From Burkholderiaceae bacterium (GTDB lineage: Bacteria > Pseudomonadota > Gammaproteobacteria > Burkholderiales > Burkholderiaceae_C), in NCBI GenBank assembly GCA_024235915.1, contig JACKLO010000023.1:1-64000 (forward strand): a DNA stretch of 64,000 nucleotides, in the 5' to 3' direction. The position numbers and the translations under genes were made by a program. Position 1 is the first letter of the stretch. Each line of letters starts with the position of its first letter. Below are positions 18,085 through 27,113 of this stretch, in pieces. The notes under the pieces are model-generated. The model worked only from the letters and a program-made list of their open reading frames with translations, ran no database searches and had not been told where the DNA came from.

Positions 18085-18103
18085 CCCGGCCAAAAAGGCC
18101 GGG
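18085..18103. terminator. perfect hairpin in the istA leader
   Basis: CCCGGCC, AAAAA, GGCCGGG: a perfect 7-bp GC stem with a 5-base loop, between the end repeats and the istA start. Read on the minus strand (into istA) it would form in the leader transcript. It could limit read-through from outside into the transposase genes, as leader structures do in other IS elements. Confidence 0.45.
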
Positions 18104-18142
18104 CAGCCTATGCCTCGTTGGGTCACTCAGAACACCCGCCAG

Positions 18143-18257
18143 TGTCCGCGATCAGGATGGAACGCTGTCCGCCTTCAGCGTGGAACGGTGTCCGCCATCA
18201 CGGTGGAATGCTGTCCGCCATCACAGCGGAATGGTGTCCGGGATGGCGTGGAATACG
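18143..18257. repeat. five tandem 23-bp repeats at the IS21 right end
   Basis: Units start at 18143, 18166, 18189, 18212 and 18235, each TGTCCGC, eight variable bases, TGGAA-type core and two closing bases; the last is the most diverged (TGTCCGG). The exact 23-base phasing fits two helical turns, as expected for a row of transposase-binding sites. The two outermost units form the right terminal inverted repeat. Confidence 0.85.
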
Positions 18258-18265
18258 CAGGGTGT

Positions 18266-18459
18266 GGTCGGACGCGCTGGAGCCCCTTCTCGGAGGGGGC
18301 TCGGGGGAGCCCACGGAAACCAGGTCGCCAGACCCGAACGAGCCAGGGGCGAGTTTGGGTCTCGCGACCCTCTACGCCACCTTGCGTATAGGTGCGCATG
18401 CGCTTCATCCGCAGACTCAGGCCCGTTCCTTCTCGAACCCCACAACGGAGCCTCCTGCC
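18266..18459 (+). promoter_or_regulatory. urtA leader, now separated from upstream DNA by the IS element
   Basis: This stretch holds the right REP-like copy (18275-18307) and a 10-bp palindrome GCGCATGCGC at 18394-18403. The ribosome-binding site GGAG lies just before urtA. No clear sigma70 or sigma54 promoter can be named. If the original promoter lay left of the insertion, urt expression may now depend on this short stretch or on the element. Confidence 0.4.
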
Positions 18460-19725
18460 ATGAACCTCTCCCGCCGTTCGATCACCGCGCTGGCCGCCGC
18501 CGCCTGCGCCCTTGGTTTCACCAGCCTGGCCCAGGCCCAGGGCACCATCAAGGTCGGCATCCTGCATTCGCTGTCGGGCACGATGGCCATCTCCGAGACC
18601 GTGCTCAAGGACGTGGCCCTGATGACGATCGACGAGATCAACGCCAAGGGCGGCGTGATGGGCAAGAAGCTCGAGCCGGTGGTGGTGGACCCGGCCTCCA
18701 ACTGGCCGCTGTTCGCCGAGAAGGCGCGCCAGCTGATCAGCACCGACAAGGTCGCCGTCACCTTCGGCTGCTGGACCAGCGTCAGCCGCAAGAGCGTGCT
18801 GCCGGTCTACGAGGAACTGAACTCGCTGCTGTTCTACCCCGTGCAATACGAGGGCGAAGAGCTCAGCAAGAACGTGTTCTACACCGGTGCCGCGCCCAAC
18901 CAGCAGGCCATTCCCGCCGTGGAATACCTGATGAGCAAGGACGGAGGCAGCGCCAAGCGCTTCGTGCTGCTGGGCACCGACTACGTGTACCCGCGCACCA
19001 CCAACAAGATCCTGCGCGCCTTCCTGAAGGCCAAGGGCGTCGCCGAGTCGGACATCATGGAGGAGTACACCCCCTTCGGCCACTCGGACTACCAGAGCAT
19101 CATCGCCAACATCAAGAAGTTCGCGTCCGAAGGCAAGAAGACCGCAGTGGTCTCCACCATCAACGGCGACTCCAACGTGCCGTTCTACAAGGAACTGGGT
19201 AACCAGGGCCTGAAGGCCACCGACGTGCCGGTGGTGGCTTTCTCGGTGGGTGAGGAAGAGCTGCGCGGCGTGGACACCAAGCCGCTGGTGGGCCACCTGG
19301 CCGCCTGGAACTACTTCATGAGCATCAAGAGCCCGGCCAACACCGCGTTCGTGAAGAAGTGGGCCGACTACGCCAAGGCCAAGAACATCCCGGGCCACAA
19401 GGACAAGCCGCTGACCAACGACCCGATGGAGGCCACCTACATCGGCATGCACATGTGGGCGCAGGCGGTGGAGAAGGCCAAGAGCACCGACACCGACAAG
19501 GTCATCGCCGCGATGGCCGGCCAGACCTTCCCGGCGCCGGGTGGCTTCATGTCCACGATGGACGCGAAGAACCACCACCTGCACAAGCCGGTGTTCATCG
19601 GCGAGGTGAAGGCTGACGGCCAGTTCAACGTGGTGTGGAAGACCAAGGGCCCGGTGGTGGCCGACCCCTGGAGCGACTACATCCCCGAGAACAAGGGCAA
19701 GGTCAACGAGCCGGCCAAGAAGTAA
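18460..19725 (+). CDS. urtA: urea ABC transporter, periplasmic substrate-binding protein
   Basis: A 421-residue protein with a signal peptide (MNLSRRSITALAAAACALG ... AQA) cleaved before QGTIKV. The mature part is a type I periplasmic binding protein of the amide/urea group: VGILHSLSGTMAISETVLKD, VTFGCWTSVSRKSVLPVYEE, LLFYPVQYEGEE and TNDPMEATYIGMHMWAQAVE are hallmark segments of UrtA/FmdD-type proteins. It binds urea (or short amides) in the periplasm and delivers it to UrtBC. It is the first of five urt genes, and the IS21 element ends 200 bases upstream. Confidence 0.93.
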   Translation: MNLSRRSITALAAAACALGFTSLAQAQGTIKVGILHSLSGTMAISETVLKDVALMTIDEINAKGGVMGKKLEPVVVDPASNWPLFAEKARQLISTDKVAVTFGCWTSVSRKSVLPVYEELNSLLFYPVQYEGEELSKNVFYTGAAPNQQAIPAVEYLMSKDGGSAKRFVLLGTDYVYPRTTNKILRAFLKAKGVAESDIMEEYTPFGHSDYQSIIANIKKFASEGKKTAVVSTINGDSNVPFYKELGNQGLKATDVPVVAFSVGEEELRGVDTKPLVGHLAAWNYFMSIKSPANTAFVKKWADYAKAKNIPGHKDKPLTNDPMEATYIGMHMWAQAVEKAKSTDTDKVIAAMAGQTFPAPGGFMSTMDAKNHHLHKPVFIGEVKADGQFNVVWKTKGPVVADPWSDYIPENKGKVNEPAKK

Positions 19726-19740
19726 GCCGGAACGATTGCC

Positions 19741-21333
19741 GTGCTGAGGAGGCTGTCGACCCTGCTGATCGCTGCGCTGCTGGCCCTGGTGGCCGGTCGC
19801 GCGGCGGCCCTGACACCGGCGGAAGCGCTGGCGATCGTGCAGGGCGACAGCGATGAGCGCATCGCTGCGCTCAACAACGCCGCGGGCGCTGGTGATCCGG
19901 CCCTCGCGGCCTTTGTGCAGGCGCTGCTCGACGAAGAGATCCGCTTCGATGAGCAGCGCGTCTACCGCGTGCAGGGTGAGACGGTGACCGACGCGGTCAC
20001 CGGCGCCGCTGCCACGCTGCCCGAGGCGGCCGAGGAGCCGTCCATCAACAACCGCATCCGCGGCGCGCTGCAGGCAGCGCTGGCCGCGGTGCAACTGGCA
20101 TCGCCCGACCTGGCATTGCGCCGCGGCGCCGTCGAAGCGCTGCTGACCTCGTCGCTCGAAGAGGACCAGTTGGCGCTGGTGACCAAGGCGCTGGCCGCAG
20201 AAACCGATGCCGATCTGAAGGAGAAGCTGGCGCGCCTGCAGGCCACCATCCAGATCTCGGCCGACGACAAGACGCTGCGCCTGCAGGCGGCGACGACGCT
20301 GGCCGCCAGCGGCCAGCCCGCGGTGGCCAGCCTGCTGCAGGAACGACTGGCCGACGGCGCGGAGAGTGATCCCGAGGTGCGCGCTGCACTCGAAACCGCA
20401 CTGAAGGCGGTGCGTGGGCGCCTGGCCTGGGGTGAACGCCTGGGCGTGCTGTTCACCGGCCTGAGCCTGGGTTCCATCCTGATGCTGGCGGCACTGGGCC
20501 TGGCCGTCACCTACGGCCTGATGGGCGTCATCAACATGGCGCACGGCGAGCTGATCATGATCGGCGCGTATGCCACCTACCTGGTGCAGAACCTGTTCCG
20601 CGCGGTTCTGCCCGACCTGTTCGACTACTACGTGCTGGCAGCCATCCCCGCTGCCTTCCTGGCCAGTGCCGCCGTGGGCGCGGTGCTGGAGCGTGGCGTC
20701 ATCCGCTGGCTCTATGGCCGGCCGCTGGAGACGCTGCTGGCCACCTGGGGCATCAGCCTCATCCTGATGCAGGCGGTGCGCTCGATCTTCGGCGCGCAGA
20801 ACGTGGCGGTGGAGAACCCGGCCTGGCTGTCGGGCGGCTGGCAGGTGCTGCCCAACCTGATCCTGCCCTACAACCGCATCGCCATCGGCATCTTCGCGGC
20901 CCTGGTGCTCGGCGGCATGGCGCTGCTGATCGCCCGCACGCGGTTGGGCCTGTTCGTGCGTGGCGTGACGCAGAACCGCCGCATGGCCGCCTGCGTGGGG
21001 GTGCACACGGCTCGCGTGGACACCTATGCGTTTGCGCTCGGCGCAGGCATCGCCGGTCTGGCGGGCTGCGCGCTCAGCCAGGTGGGCAACGTGGGGCCCG
21101 ACCTGGGCCAGGGCTACATCGTCGACAGCTTCATGGTCGTGGTGCTGGGCGGCGTGGGCCAGCTGGCGGGCACCGTCTATGCCGGCCTGGGCCTGGGCGT
21201 GCTGAACAAGCTGCTCGAAGGCTGGCAGGGCGCCGTGCTGGCCAAGATCATGGTGCTGGTCTTCATCATCGGCTTCATCCAGAAGCGGCCGCAGGGGATC
21301 TTTGCGGTCAAGGGTCGGAGTGCCGAGGCATGA
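19741..21333 (+). CDS. urtB: urea ABC transporter permease UrtB
   Basis: A 530-residue LivH-type permease with a GTG start 15 bases after urtA. The first ~230 residues are a signal-like segment followed by a helical, Ala-rich soluble domain (TPAEALAIVQGDSDERIAAL ... LLQERLADG), characteristic of UrtB and absent from amino-acid permeases. The membrane part has SLGSILMLAALGLAVTYGLMGVINMAHGELIMIGAYATYLVQ and GLGLGVLNKLLEGWQGAVLAKI. It pairs with UrtC to form the channel. The next gene is separated by 495 bases of repeat DNA, unusual for this operon. Confidence 0.93.
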   Translation: MLRRLSTLLIAALLALVAGRAAALTPAEALAIVQGDSDERIAALNNAAGAGDPALAAFVQALLDEEIRFDEQRVYRVQGETVTDAVTGAAATLPEAAEEPSINNRIRGALQAALAAVQLASPDLALRRGAVEALLTSSLEEDQLALVTKALAAETDADLKEKLARLQATIQISADDKTLRLQAATTLAASGQPAVASLLQERLADGAESDPEVRAALETALKAVRGRLAWGERLGVLFTGLSLGSILMLAALGLAVTYGLMGVINMAHGELIMIGAYATYLVQNLFRAVLPDLFDYYVLAAIPAAFLASAAVGAVLERGVIRWLYGRPLETLLATWGISLILMQAVRSIFGAQNVAVENPAWLSGGWQVLPNLILPYNRIAIGIFAALVLGGMALLIARTRLGLFVRGVTQNRRMAACVGVHTARVDTYAFALGAGIAGLAGCALSQVGNVGPDLGQGYIVDSFMVVVLGGVGQLAGTVYAGLGLGVLNKLLEGWQGAVLAKIMVLVFIIGFIQKRPQGIFAVKGRSAEA

Positions 21334-21352
21334 GTGGAACATCAATGACCGC

Positions 21353-21818
21353 CTTTGACCCGTTGCGGACGTTCGGTTGTCCATCAACGCCGCCGTTCAG
21401 CGTGGCCAGGGGTCCGGGCAGGCGTTCTCCGGCCCACGCTCGCGGGGCGCTGCCCGCTGTATGCCACCGACGAGGCTTCAACACCGGCGTCGGTGTGTCT
21501 CCGACGAGGCGACCGCGAATGGGGCCTGCGCCCGCCCACCCGAACCCCGGCCCTCTTCGGCGCCGAGGCGTCGGACCCAGGGAACAGCGAGCAGTTGTCG
21601 CAGGGCGGCGGTGGCGCCTGCGGGCGCAGGCCCCATTCGCGGTCGCCTGGACGCTGACGGACCACTGGCGGTGTTGAAGCCTCGGCCGCGGATGAACCAC
21701 GGCAGCGCCCCGCGAGCGTGGGCCGGAGAACGCGGGCGACGCCGCCGCCCTGCTGCAGCGGCGGTGGAGCGCGAGGACCACGAACGCTCGAACATGAACG
21801 TCCGCTCCGGGTCGAAAG
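21353..21818. repeat. nested giant hairpin element inserted between urtB and urtC
   Basis: Paired arms are nested around one centre: 21353-21375 with 21789-21818 (imperfect, sharing GCGGACGTTC), 21422-21454 with 21701-21733 (33 of 33 bases), 21471-21486 with 21669-21684 (16 of 16), and 21507-21535 with 21620-21648 (29 of 29). The whole 21334-21828 gap holds no credible gene; its frames read as repeat translations such as DPLRTF and VRNGSKA, which resemble spurious ORFs from dispersed repeats in other proteobacteria. An RNA copy would fold into one long stem in the urt transcript. Confidence 0.85.
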
Positions 21819-21828
21819 CCGCCGCCCA

Positions 21829-22919
21829 ATGAACACCCGCCTGCTTTCTCCCAAGGGCTGGACCGCCGTGCTGGCGGCATTGCTGGCGGTGGTCGTCGGC
21901 ATGCCGGTGCTCAACCTGATGGTGCCGCCCGACAGCGCGCTGCACCTGTCCGACGCCATGGTCAGCCTGTTCGGCAAGATCCTCTGCTACGCCATCTGTG
22001 CGTTGGCGATGGACCTGATCTGGGGCTACACCGGCATCCTGAGCCTGGGCCACGGCGTGTTCTTCGCGCTCGGTGGCTACGGCATGGGCATGTACCTGAT
22101 GCGCCAGATCGGCCGCGACGGCCAGTACAAGAGCGACCTGCCCGACTTCATGGTGTTCCTGAACTGGAAGGAACTGCCCTGGCAATGGGCCTGGAGCGAC
22201 AGCTTCGTCCTGCAGATGATCCTGGTGGTGGCCGTGCCCGGATTGCTGGCCTTCACCTTCGGCTGGTTCGCCTTCCGCTCGCGCATCAAGGGCGTGTACT
22301 TCTCGATCATCACGCAGGCGCTCACTTACGCCGCGATGCTGCTGTTCTTCCGCAACGAGACCGGCTTCGGCGGCAACAACGGCTTCACCGATTTCAAGCG
22401 CATCCTGGGCATCCCCGTTACCACCGGCGAGATGCGCGTGTTCCTGGCCACGCTGACGGCGGTGGTGCTGATCGGCTTCTTCGTGATGGCGCGCGCCATC
22501 GTCACCAGCCGCTACGGCCGTGTGCTGCAGGCCATCCGCGACGCGGAGAGCCGCGTCATGTTCACCGGTTACGACCCGGTGGCCTACAAGCTCAGCATCT
22601 GGACGCTCAGCGCGGTGATGTGCGCCATCGCCGGGGCGCTGTACGTGCCGCAGGTCGGCATCATCAACCCCAGCGAGATGACGCCGGCGGCCAGCATCGA
22701 GATCGCCATCTGGGCCGCGGTCGGCGGGCGCGGCACGCTGATCGGCCCCATCGTCGGCGCCTTCTTCGTCAACGGCGCGAAGAGCTGGTTCACGCAGACC
22801 TTCCCGGAATACTGGCTGTACTTCCTGGGTGCGCTGTTCATCGCGGTGACCTTGTTCCTGCCGAACGGGCTGGTCGGCCTGGTGGGCAGGCTTCGCGGCC
22901 GCAAGACGGAGGAGCGCGC

Positions 22920-22923
<4 letters not shown>
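21829..22923 (+). CDS. urtC: urea ABC transporter permease UrtC
   Basis: A 364-residue LivM-type permease starting MNTRLLSPKGWTAVLAALLA. Diagnostic parts are ICALAMDLIWGYTGILSLGHGVFFALGGYGMGMYLM, the long loop with WKELPWQWAW, and AVGGRGTLIGPIVGAFFVNGAKSWFTQTFPEYWLY. The first Met lies immediately after the hairpin element, and no good ribosome-binding site is seen there, so the element may affect translation of this gene. The stop overlaps the urtD start (ATGA). Confidence 0.93.
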
Positions 22924-23760
<837 letters not shown>

Positions 23761-23771
<11 letters not shown>

Positions 23772-24486
23772 ATCTCCCGCACTGCTGCAGGTCGAAGGCC
23801 TGAACCAGTATTACGGCGGCAGCCACATCCTGCGCGGTCTGTCGTTCACCGCACGCGCCGGCGAGATCACCGTGGTGCTGGGTCGCAACGGCGTGGGCAA
23901 GACCTCGCTGCTCAAGAGCCTGATGGGCGTGGTGCCAGTGAAGAGTGGCAGCGTCAGCTTCGATGGCCAGGACATCACCGGCGCACCGTCGTACGAGCGT
24001 GTGCGCCGTGGCATCGGCTACGTGCCCCAGGGCCGCGAGATCTTCAACCGCCTGACGGTGGAGGAGAACCTGCGCATGGGGCTGGCCACCAAGCCGGGTT
24101 CGGCGCGCGTGCCCGAGGTGCTGTTCGAGCTCTTCCCGGTGCTCAAGCAGATGCTGCACCGGCGGGGCGGCGACCTCTCCGGCGGCCAGCAGCAGCAGCT
24201 GGCCATCGCGCGCGCCCTCGCGCCCGGGCCGAAATTGCTGATCCTGGATGAGCCGACCGAGGGCATCCAGCCCAGCATCATCAAGGACATCGGCCGCACG
24301 CTGCGCATGCTGGCCGACAAGGGCATGAACGGCCAGCCGCTGGCCGTGGTGCTGGTGGAGCAGTACTACGACTTCGCGGAGGAACTGGCCGACCAGTACC
24401 TGGTGATGGAGCGTGGCGAGATTGTGATGCGCGGGCGCGGCGCCGACATGGTGGCCGACGGGGTCAAGGACCGCATGGCGATCTGA
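23761..24486 (+). CDS. urtE: urea ABC transporter ATP-binding protein UrtE
   Basis: A 241-residue LivF-type ATPase. It has Walker A G41RNGVGKTS, signature DLSGGQQQQLAIARAL and Walker B LLILDEPTEGIQPSII, then VLVEQYYDFAEELADQYLVM, which is typical of UrtE. A TTG at 23761, six bases after GAGGTG, is the likely start, although a shorter form beginning at LQVEGLNQYYGGS would also fit the family. It is the last urt gene; no urease gene follows it. Confidence 0.9.
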
Positions 24487-24528
24487 GGCCGGCGCACGGG
24501 TGTGGGCGCTGGCCCTACCATCGCGCCG

Positions 24529-25407
24529 ATGTCTCCATTGCTCGGCGCCATGCGCCTGCCCTTCCTGCTGCTCGCCGGGGTCTGCGTGGCACTGGGTGCG
24601 GCCGTGGCCGCGCCGCCCCGCGATGCCTTCGTGCTGGTCCTGGTCGCCGTCGGCGCGCTGGCCGCGCATGCCGCCGTGAACCTGCTCAACGAGTGGCACG
24701 ATTTCCGCAGCGGCCTGGACCTGACCACGTCGCGCACACCGTTCTCCGGCGGCAGCGGCGCGCTGCCGGCGCAGCCGCAGGCGGCGGCCGGGGTGCTGGC
24801 CCTGGGTGTGATCCTGCTGGTGCTGTGTACCGGCATCGGCCTGTGGCTGCTGCAACGGTCGCCGGCGTTGCTGCCCTATGGTGTGGCCGGGGTGGTGCTG
24901 GTGGTGGCCTACACGCCCTGGATCACGCGGCGCCCGTGGCTGTGCCTGCTGGCGCCGGGCCTGGGTTTCGGGCCGTTGATGACCGCCGGCACTGCGGTGG
25001 CGCTGAGCGGTCAGGCCGGCGCGGGGGCCATGTGGGTGTCGCTGATGCCGATGGCGCTGGCCAGCGGCCTGCTGCTGTTGAACCAGTTCCCTGACGTTGA
25101 AGCCGACCGCGCCGCGGGCCGGCGCCATCTGCCCATGCTGCGCGGCCGGCCGTGGGCGGCCCGGCTGCTGGCGGGGCTGTTCCTGGCCGCCTACGCTGCG
25201 CCGCTGGGCGGTGTGCTGGCCGGCGCCCTGCCGCCCGGCGTGATGCTGTGTGCGCTGACGGCCCCGCTGGCGGTGGCCGTGGCGCGCGGTGCACAGCGAC
25301 ATCCCGACGACATCCCGGCGCTGTTGCCGACGATGGGCCGCAACGTGGCGCTCAGCTTGGCCACGCCGCTGCTCGCAGCGATCGGCCTGTGGTGGGTTCC
25401 GGCATGA
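24529..25407 (+). CDS. UbiA family prenyltransferase
   Basis: A 292-residue integral membrane protein with about eight hydrophobic segments. The two aspartate-rich motifs of the UbiA superfamily are visible: NLLNEWHDFRSGLD in the first half and NQFPDVEADRAAGRRHLP in the second. These bind the prenyl diphosphate through magnesium. The order resembles MenA-type enzymes more than UbiA itself, but no menaquinone gene is nearby, so the acceptor is open. It is translationally coupled to the next gene (ATGA overlap). Confidence 0.8.
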   Translation: MSPLLGAMRLPFLLLAGVCVALGAAVAAPPRDAFVLVLVAVGALAAHAAVNLLNEWHDFRSGLDLTTSRTPFSGGSGALPAQPQAAAGVLALGVILLVLCTGIGLWLLQRSPALLPYGVAGVVLVVAYTPWITRRPWLCLLAPGLGFGPLMTAGTAVALSGQAGAGAMWVSLMPMALASGLLLLNQFPDVEADRAAGRRHLPMLRGRPWAARLLAGLFLAAYAAPLGGVLAGALPPGVMLCALTAPLAVAVARGAQRHPDDIPALLPTMGRNVALSLATPLLAAIGLWWVPA

Positions 25408-26162
25408 CCGCGGCTTGCGAAGCGCTGCTGGCGCGCCTGGACGCCATTGCGGCGTCGGTCGCCGCGCGTGGCGATGCGCAGGCGCTGATCGGCCTGGGCT
25501 CGGTCGGCCAGGACACGGGGCGGCTCGACGAGTGGTCCGACCTGGATTTCTTCGTCATCGTCGACCCTGGTGCAAAGGGCCGCTACCTGGACGACCTGGG
25601 CTGGCTGGCCGCCGCGCATCCGCTGGCCTGGTCCTTCCGCAACACGGGGGACGGCCACAAGGCGCTGATGGCCGATGGCGTGTTCTGTGAATTCGCGGTG
25701 TTCGAGCCTGCGGAGCTGGCGGCCATTCCGTTTGCGCCCGGCCGCCTGGTGTGGGCGCGCCCAGGTGTGGACCCGGCCATCGCCGTGCCGCGCCGTGCCC
25801 TGCCGCGCCCGACCACCGACGAGACCTGGATCGTCGGCGAGGCCCTGTCCTGCCTGCTGGTCGGCCTGCAGCGCTGGCACCGTGGCGAACGGCTGTCGGC
25901 GCTGAGCTTCGTGCAGGGGCATGCGCTGGATCGCCTCATCGAACTCGACGCGCTGCGCCATCGATCGCCCGTCGGCGACCCGTTCAATGGTGATCGCCGT
26001 CTGGAATCACGGCAGCCGGCGCTTGCCGCGGAGCTGCACACGCTGGCCCCGGGCTACGACGCCACCCCCGCGGCGGCGCGGGCGATGCTGGCGGCGCTGC
26101 GACGGCGCGGAGCGGTGCTCGACGCCGCCGTGGTGGCCCGCATCGAGGCCCTGGCAGGCTGA
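25404..26162 (+). CDS. nucleotidyltransferase domain protein (LinB/aminoglycoside-type fold)
   Basis: A 252-residue protein with the nucleotidyltransferase signature LIGLGSVGQDTGRLDEWSDLDFFVIVD: GS, then the Asp pair of the metal site. A helical C-terminal part has GEALSCLLVGLQRWHRGERLSALSFVQGHALDRLI, as in lincosamide and aminoglycoside nucleotidyltransferases. Resistance activity cannot be claimed from this; many such chromosomal proteins have other substrates. It overlaps the prenyltransferase gene by 4 bases, and its stop codon lies at the start of an 8-bp tandem repeat. Confidence 0.75.
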   Translation: MTAACEALLARLDAIAASVAARGDAQALIGLGSVGQDTGRLDEWSDLDFFVIVDPGAKGRYLDDLGWLAAAHPLAWSFRNTGDGHKALMADGVFCEFAVFEPAELAAIPFAPGRLVWARPGVDPAIAVPRRALPRPTTDETWIVGEALSCLLVGLQRWHRGERLSALSFVQGHALDRLIELDALRHRSPVGDPFNGDRRLESRQPALAAELHTLAPGYDATPAAARAMLAALRRRGAVLDAAVVARIEALAG

Positions 26163-26239
26163 CGCGCTGACGCGCTGACGCGCTGACGCGCTGACGCGCT
26201 GACGCGCTGACGCGCTGACGCGCTGATGCGCTGACGCGC
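26159..26239. repeat. 8-bp tandem repeat (GACGCGCT)n at the end of the nucleotidyltransferase gene
   Basis: Eight perfect GACGCGCT units run 26161-26224, followed by GATGCGCT and a final GACGCGC. The gene's TGA stop (26160-26162) is formed at the repeat edge. The unit is not a multiple of three. The rest of the gap to 26268 holds nothing else recognisable. Confidence 0.9.
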
Positions 26240-26268
26240 GGTGGCCGCATGGCCGCGAGCCGTGGAGG

Positions 26269-26958
26269 TCAGGCGCTGGCCAGGCGCCTGCGAGCCTCGT
26301 GCAGCGTGTGCAGCGTGATCTTGCGCACCTCGGCCTTGCTCTGCTCGATGTGGCTCTTCAGCAGCAGGTGGGCAGCGTCGGCCTTGCGCTGCAGGATGGC
26401 GCGCAGGATCTTGGCGTGCTCGGCGTAGGTGGCCTCGATGCGGTCACCGCGGGTGAAGTCCAGCCGGCGCACGATGCGGATGCGGTCAGTCACGTCCTGG
26501 TGCACACGGGCGATCTCCGCGTTGCCGGCGGCGCTGACCAGGCTGGCGTGGAAGGCCTCGTCCAGACTGCCCACCTGCACCGGGTCCTCCAGCCGTTCGG
26601 CCACCGGCACCAGCCACACCGCCTTCAGCGGTGCCAGGCCGGGGGCCTCGTCGGGCCGCGTCACCAGGCGGTCGATGCTGGCCTGTTCCAGCACGATGCG
26701 CAGGTCGTAAAGCTGGTCCAGGCGGTCGAAGTCGATCGGCCGCACATGCCGGCCGCTCTTGCTCTCCACCTCCAGAAAGCCCTCGTTGCGCAGCCGGAAC
26801 AGGGCTTCGCGCACCGGTGTGCGGCTCACGCCCAGGCGCTGGCCAACCTCGGCCTCCGAAAAGCGCCCGCCCATCTCGGCGCCTACCATCGCGCTGGAAG
26901 GCGCACGCGACAGTGTGATCCCGCCCGCGGGCTCGTTGCGCCACCGCGCGTTGTTCAC
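26269..26958 (-). pseudogene. GntR family (FCD) regulator, 5' end lost
   Basis: From about 26874 downward the protein is a normal FadR-type GntR regulator: GGRFSEAEVGQRLGVSRTPVREALFRLRNEGFLEVESKSGRHVRP, then an FCD domain with FHASLVSAAGN and YAEHAKILRAIL. The usual first helix (about 30 residues ending in a LxPG-like turn) is missing. The upstream 28 codons are the antisense of a hydrolase gene tail. The winged helix is thus incomplete. A protein could still start at one of several upstream ATGs, so partial function is not excluded. Confidence 0.7.
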
Positions 26959-27094
26959 CGGGCCCTATGAACGCCGCGTGCTCGACGGCGTCGGGCACAA
27001 CCTGCCACAGGAGGCGCCTGCAGCCTTCGCAGACGCTGTGCTGGCACTCGTGCGAGGCGACTTCAAGGGCGACGACGCAGCGGGCGGCGGTTGA
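26876..27094 (+). pseudogene. C-terminal remnant of an alpha/beta hydrolase
   Basis: On the plus strand, APTIALEGARDSVIPPAGSL, then FTGPYERRVLDGVGHNLPQEAP and AFADAVLALV match the last ~70 residues of alpha/beta hydrolases, including the catalytic-His motif GVGHNLPQEAP. The nucleophile elbow and the rest of the fold are absent. The remnant begins exactly where the GntR homology on the other strand stops, so both seem cut by the same deletion. Confidence 0.75.
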
Positions 27095-27113
27095 CTGCCG
27101 CCCGCTGGCGTCT

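Larger units (their letters stand above)
15389..18259 (-). mobile_element. IS21-family insertion sequence, complete, with 6-bp target duplication
   Basis: The element is 2,871 bp with istA and istB on the minus strand. The left tip TGCGCATTCCAC (15389-15400) matches the right tip read inward, TGCGTATTCCAC, and similarity continues over ~46 bp (left block 15389-15434, right block 18212-18259), with CGGACA and GGCGGACA conserved. GGGTGT is directly repeated at 15383-15388 and 18260-18265, a target duplication in the size range known for IS21. Both genes look intact, so the element may be active. It lies between the terB-like gene and urtA. Confidence 0.9.

Noticed and set aside
18143..18257. 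Possible CRISPR array
   Set aside because: The 23-bp units are directly adjacent with no spacers, lie at an IS21 end and match its terminal repeat.
18175..21387. 1,070-codon minus-strand frame over urtA and urtB
   Set aside because: Antisense of well-conserved urt genes; it also runs through the IS end repeats.
21330..21832. Several small open frames between urtB and urtC
   Set aside because: They are translations of the nested hairpin arms, overlap each other on both strands and have no start signals or coding pattern.
25404..26162. Antibiotic-resistance gene call for the nucleotidyltransferase
   Set aside because: Only the general nucleotidyltransferase fold is visible; the chromosomal operon context with a prenyltransferase gives no support for a drug substrate.
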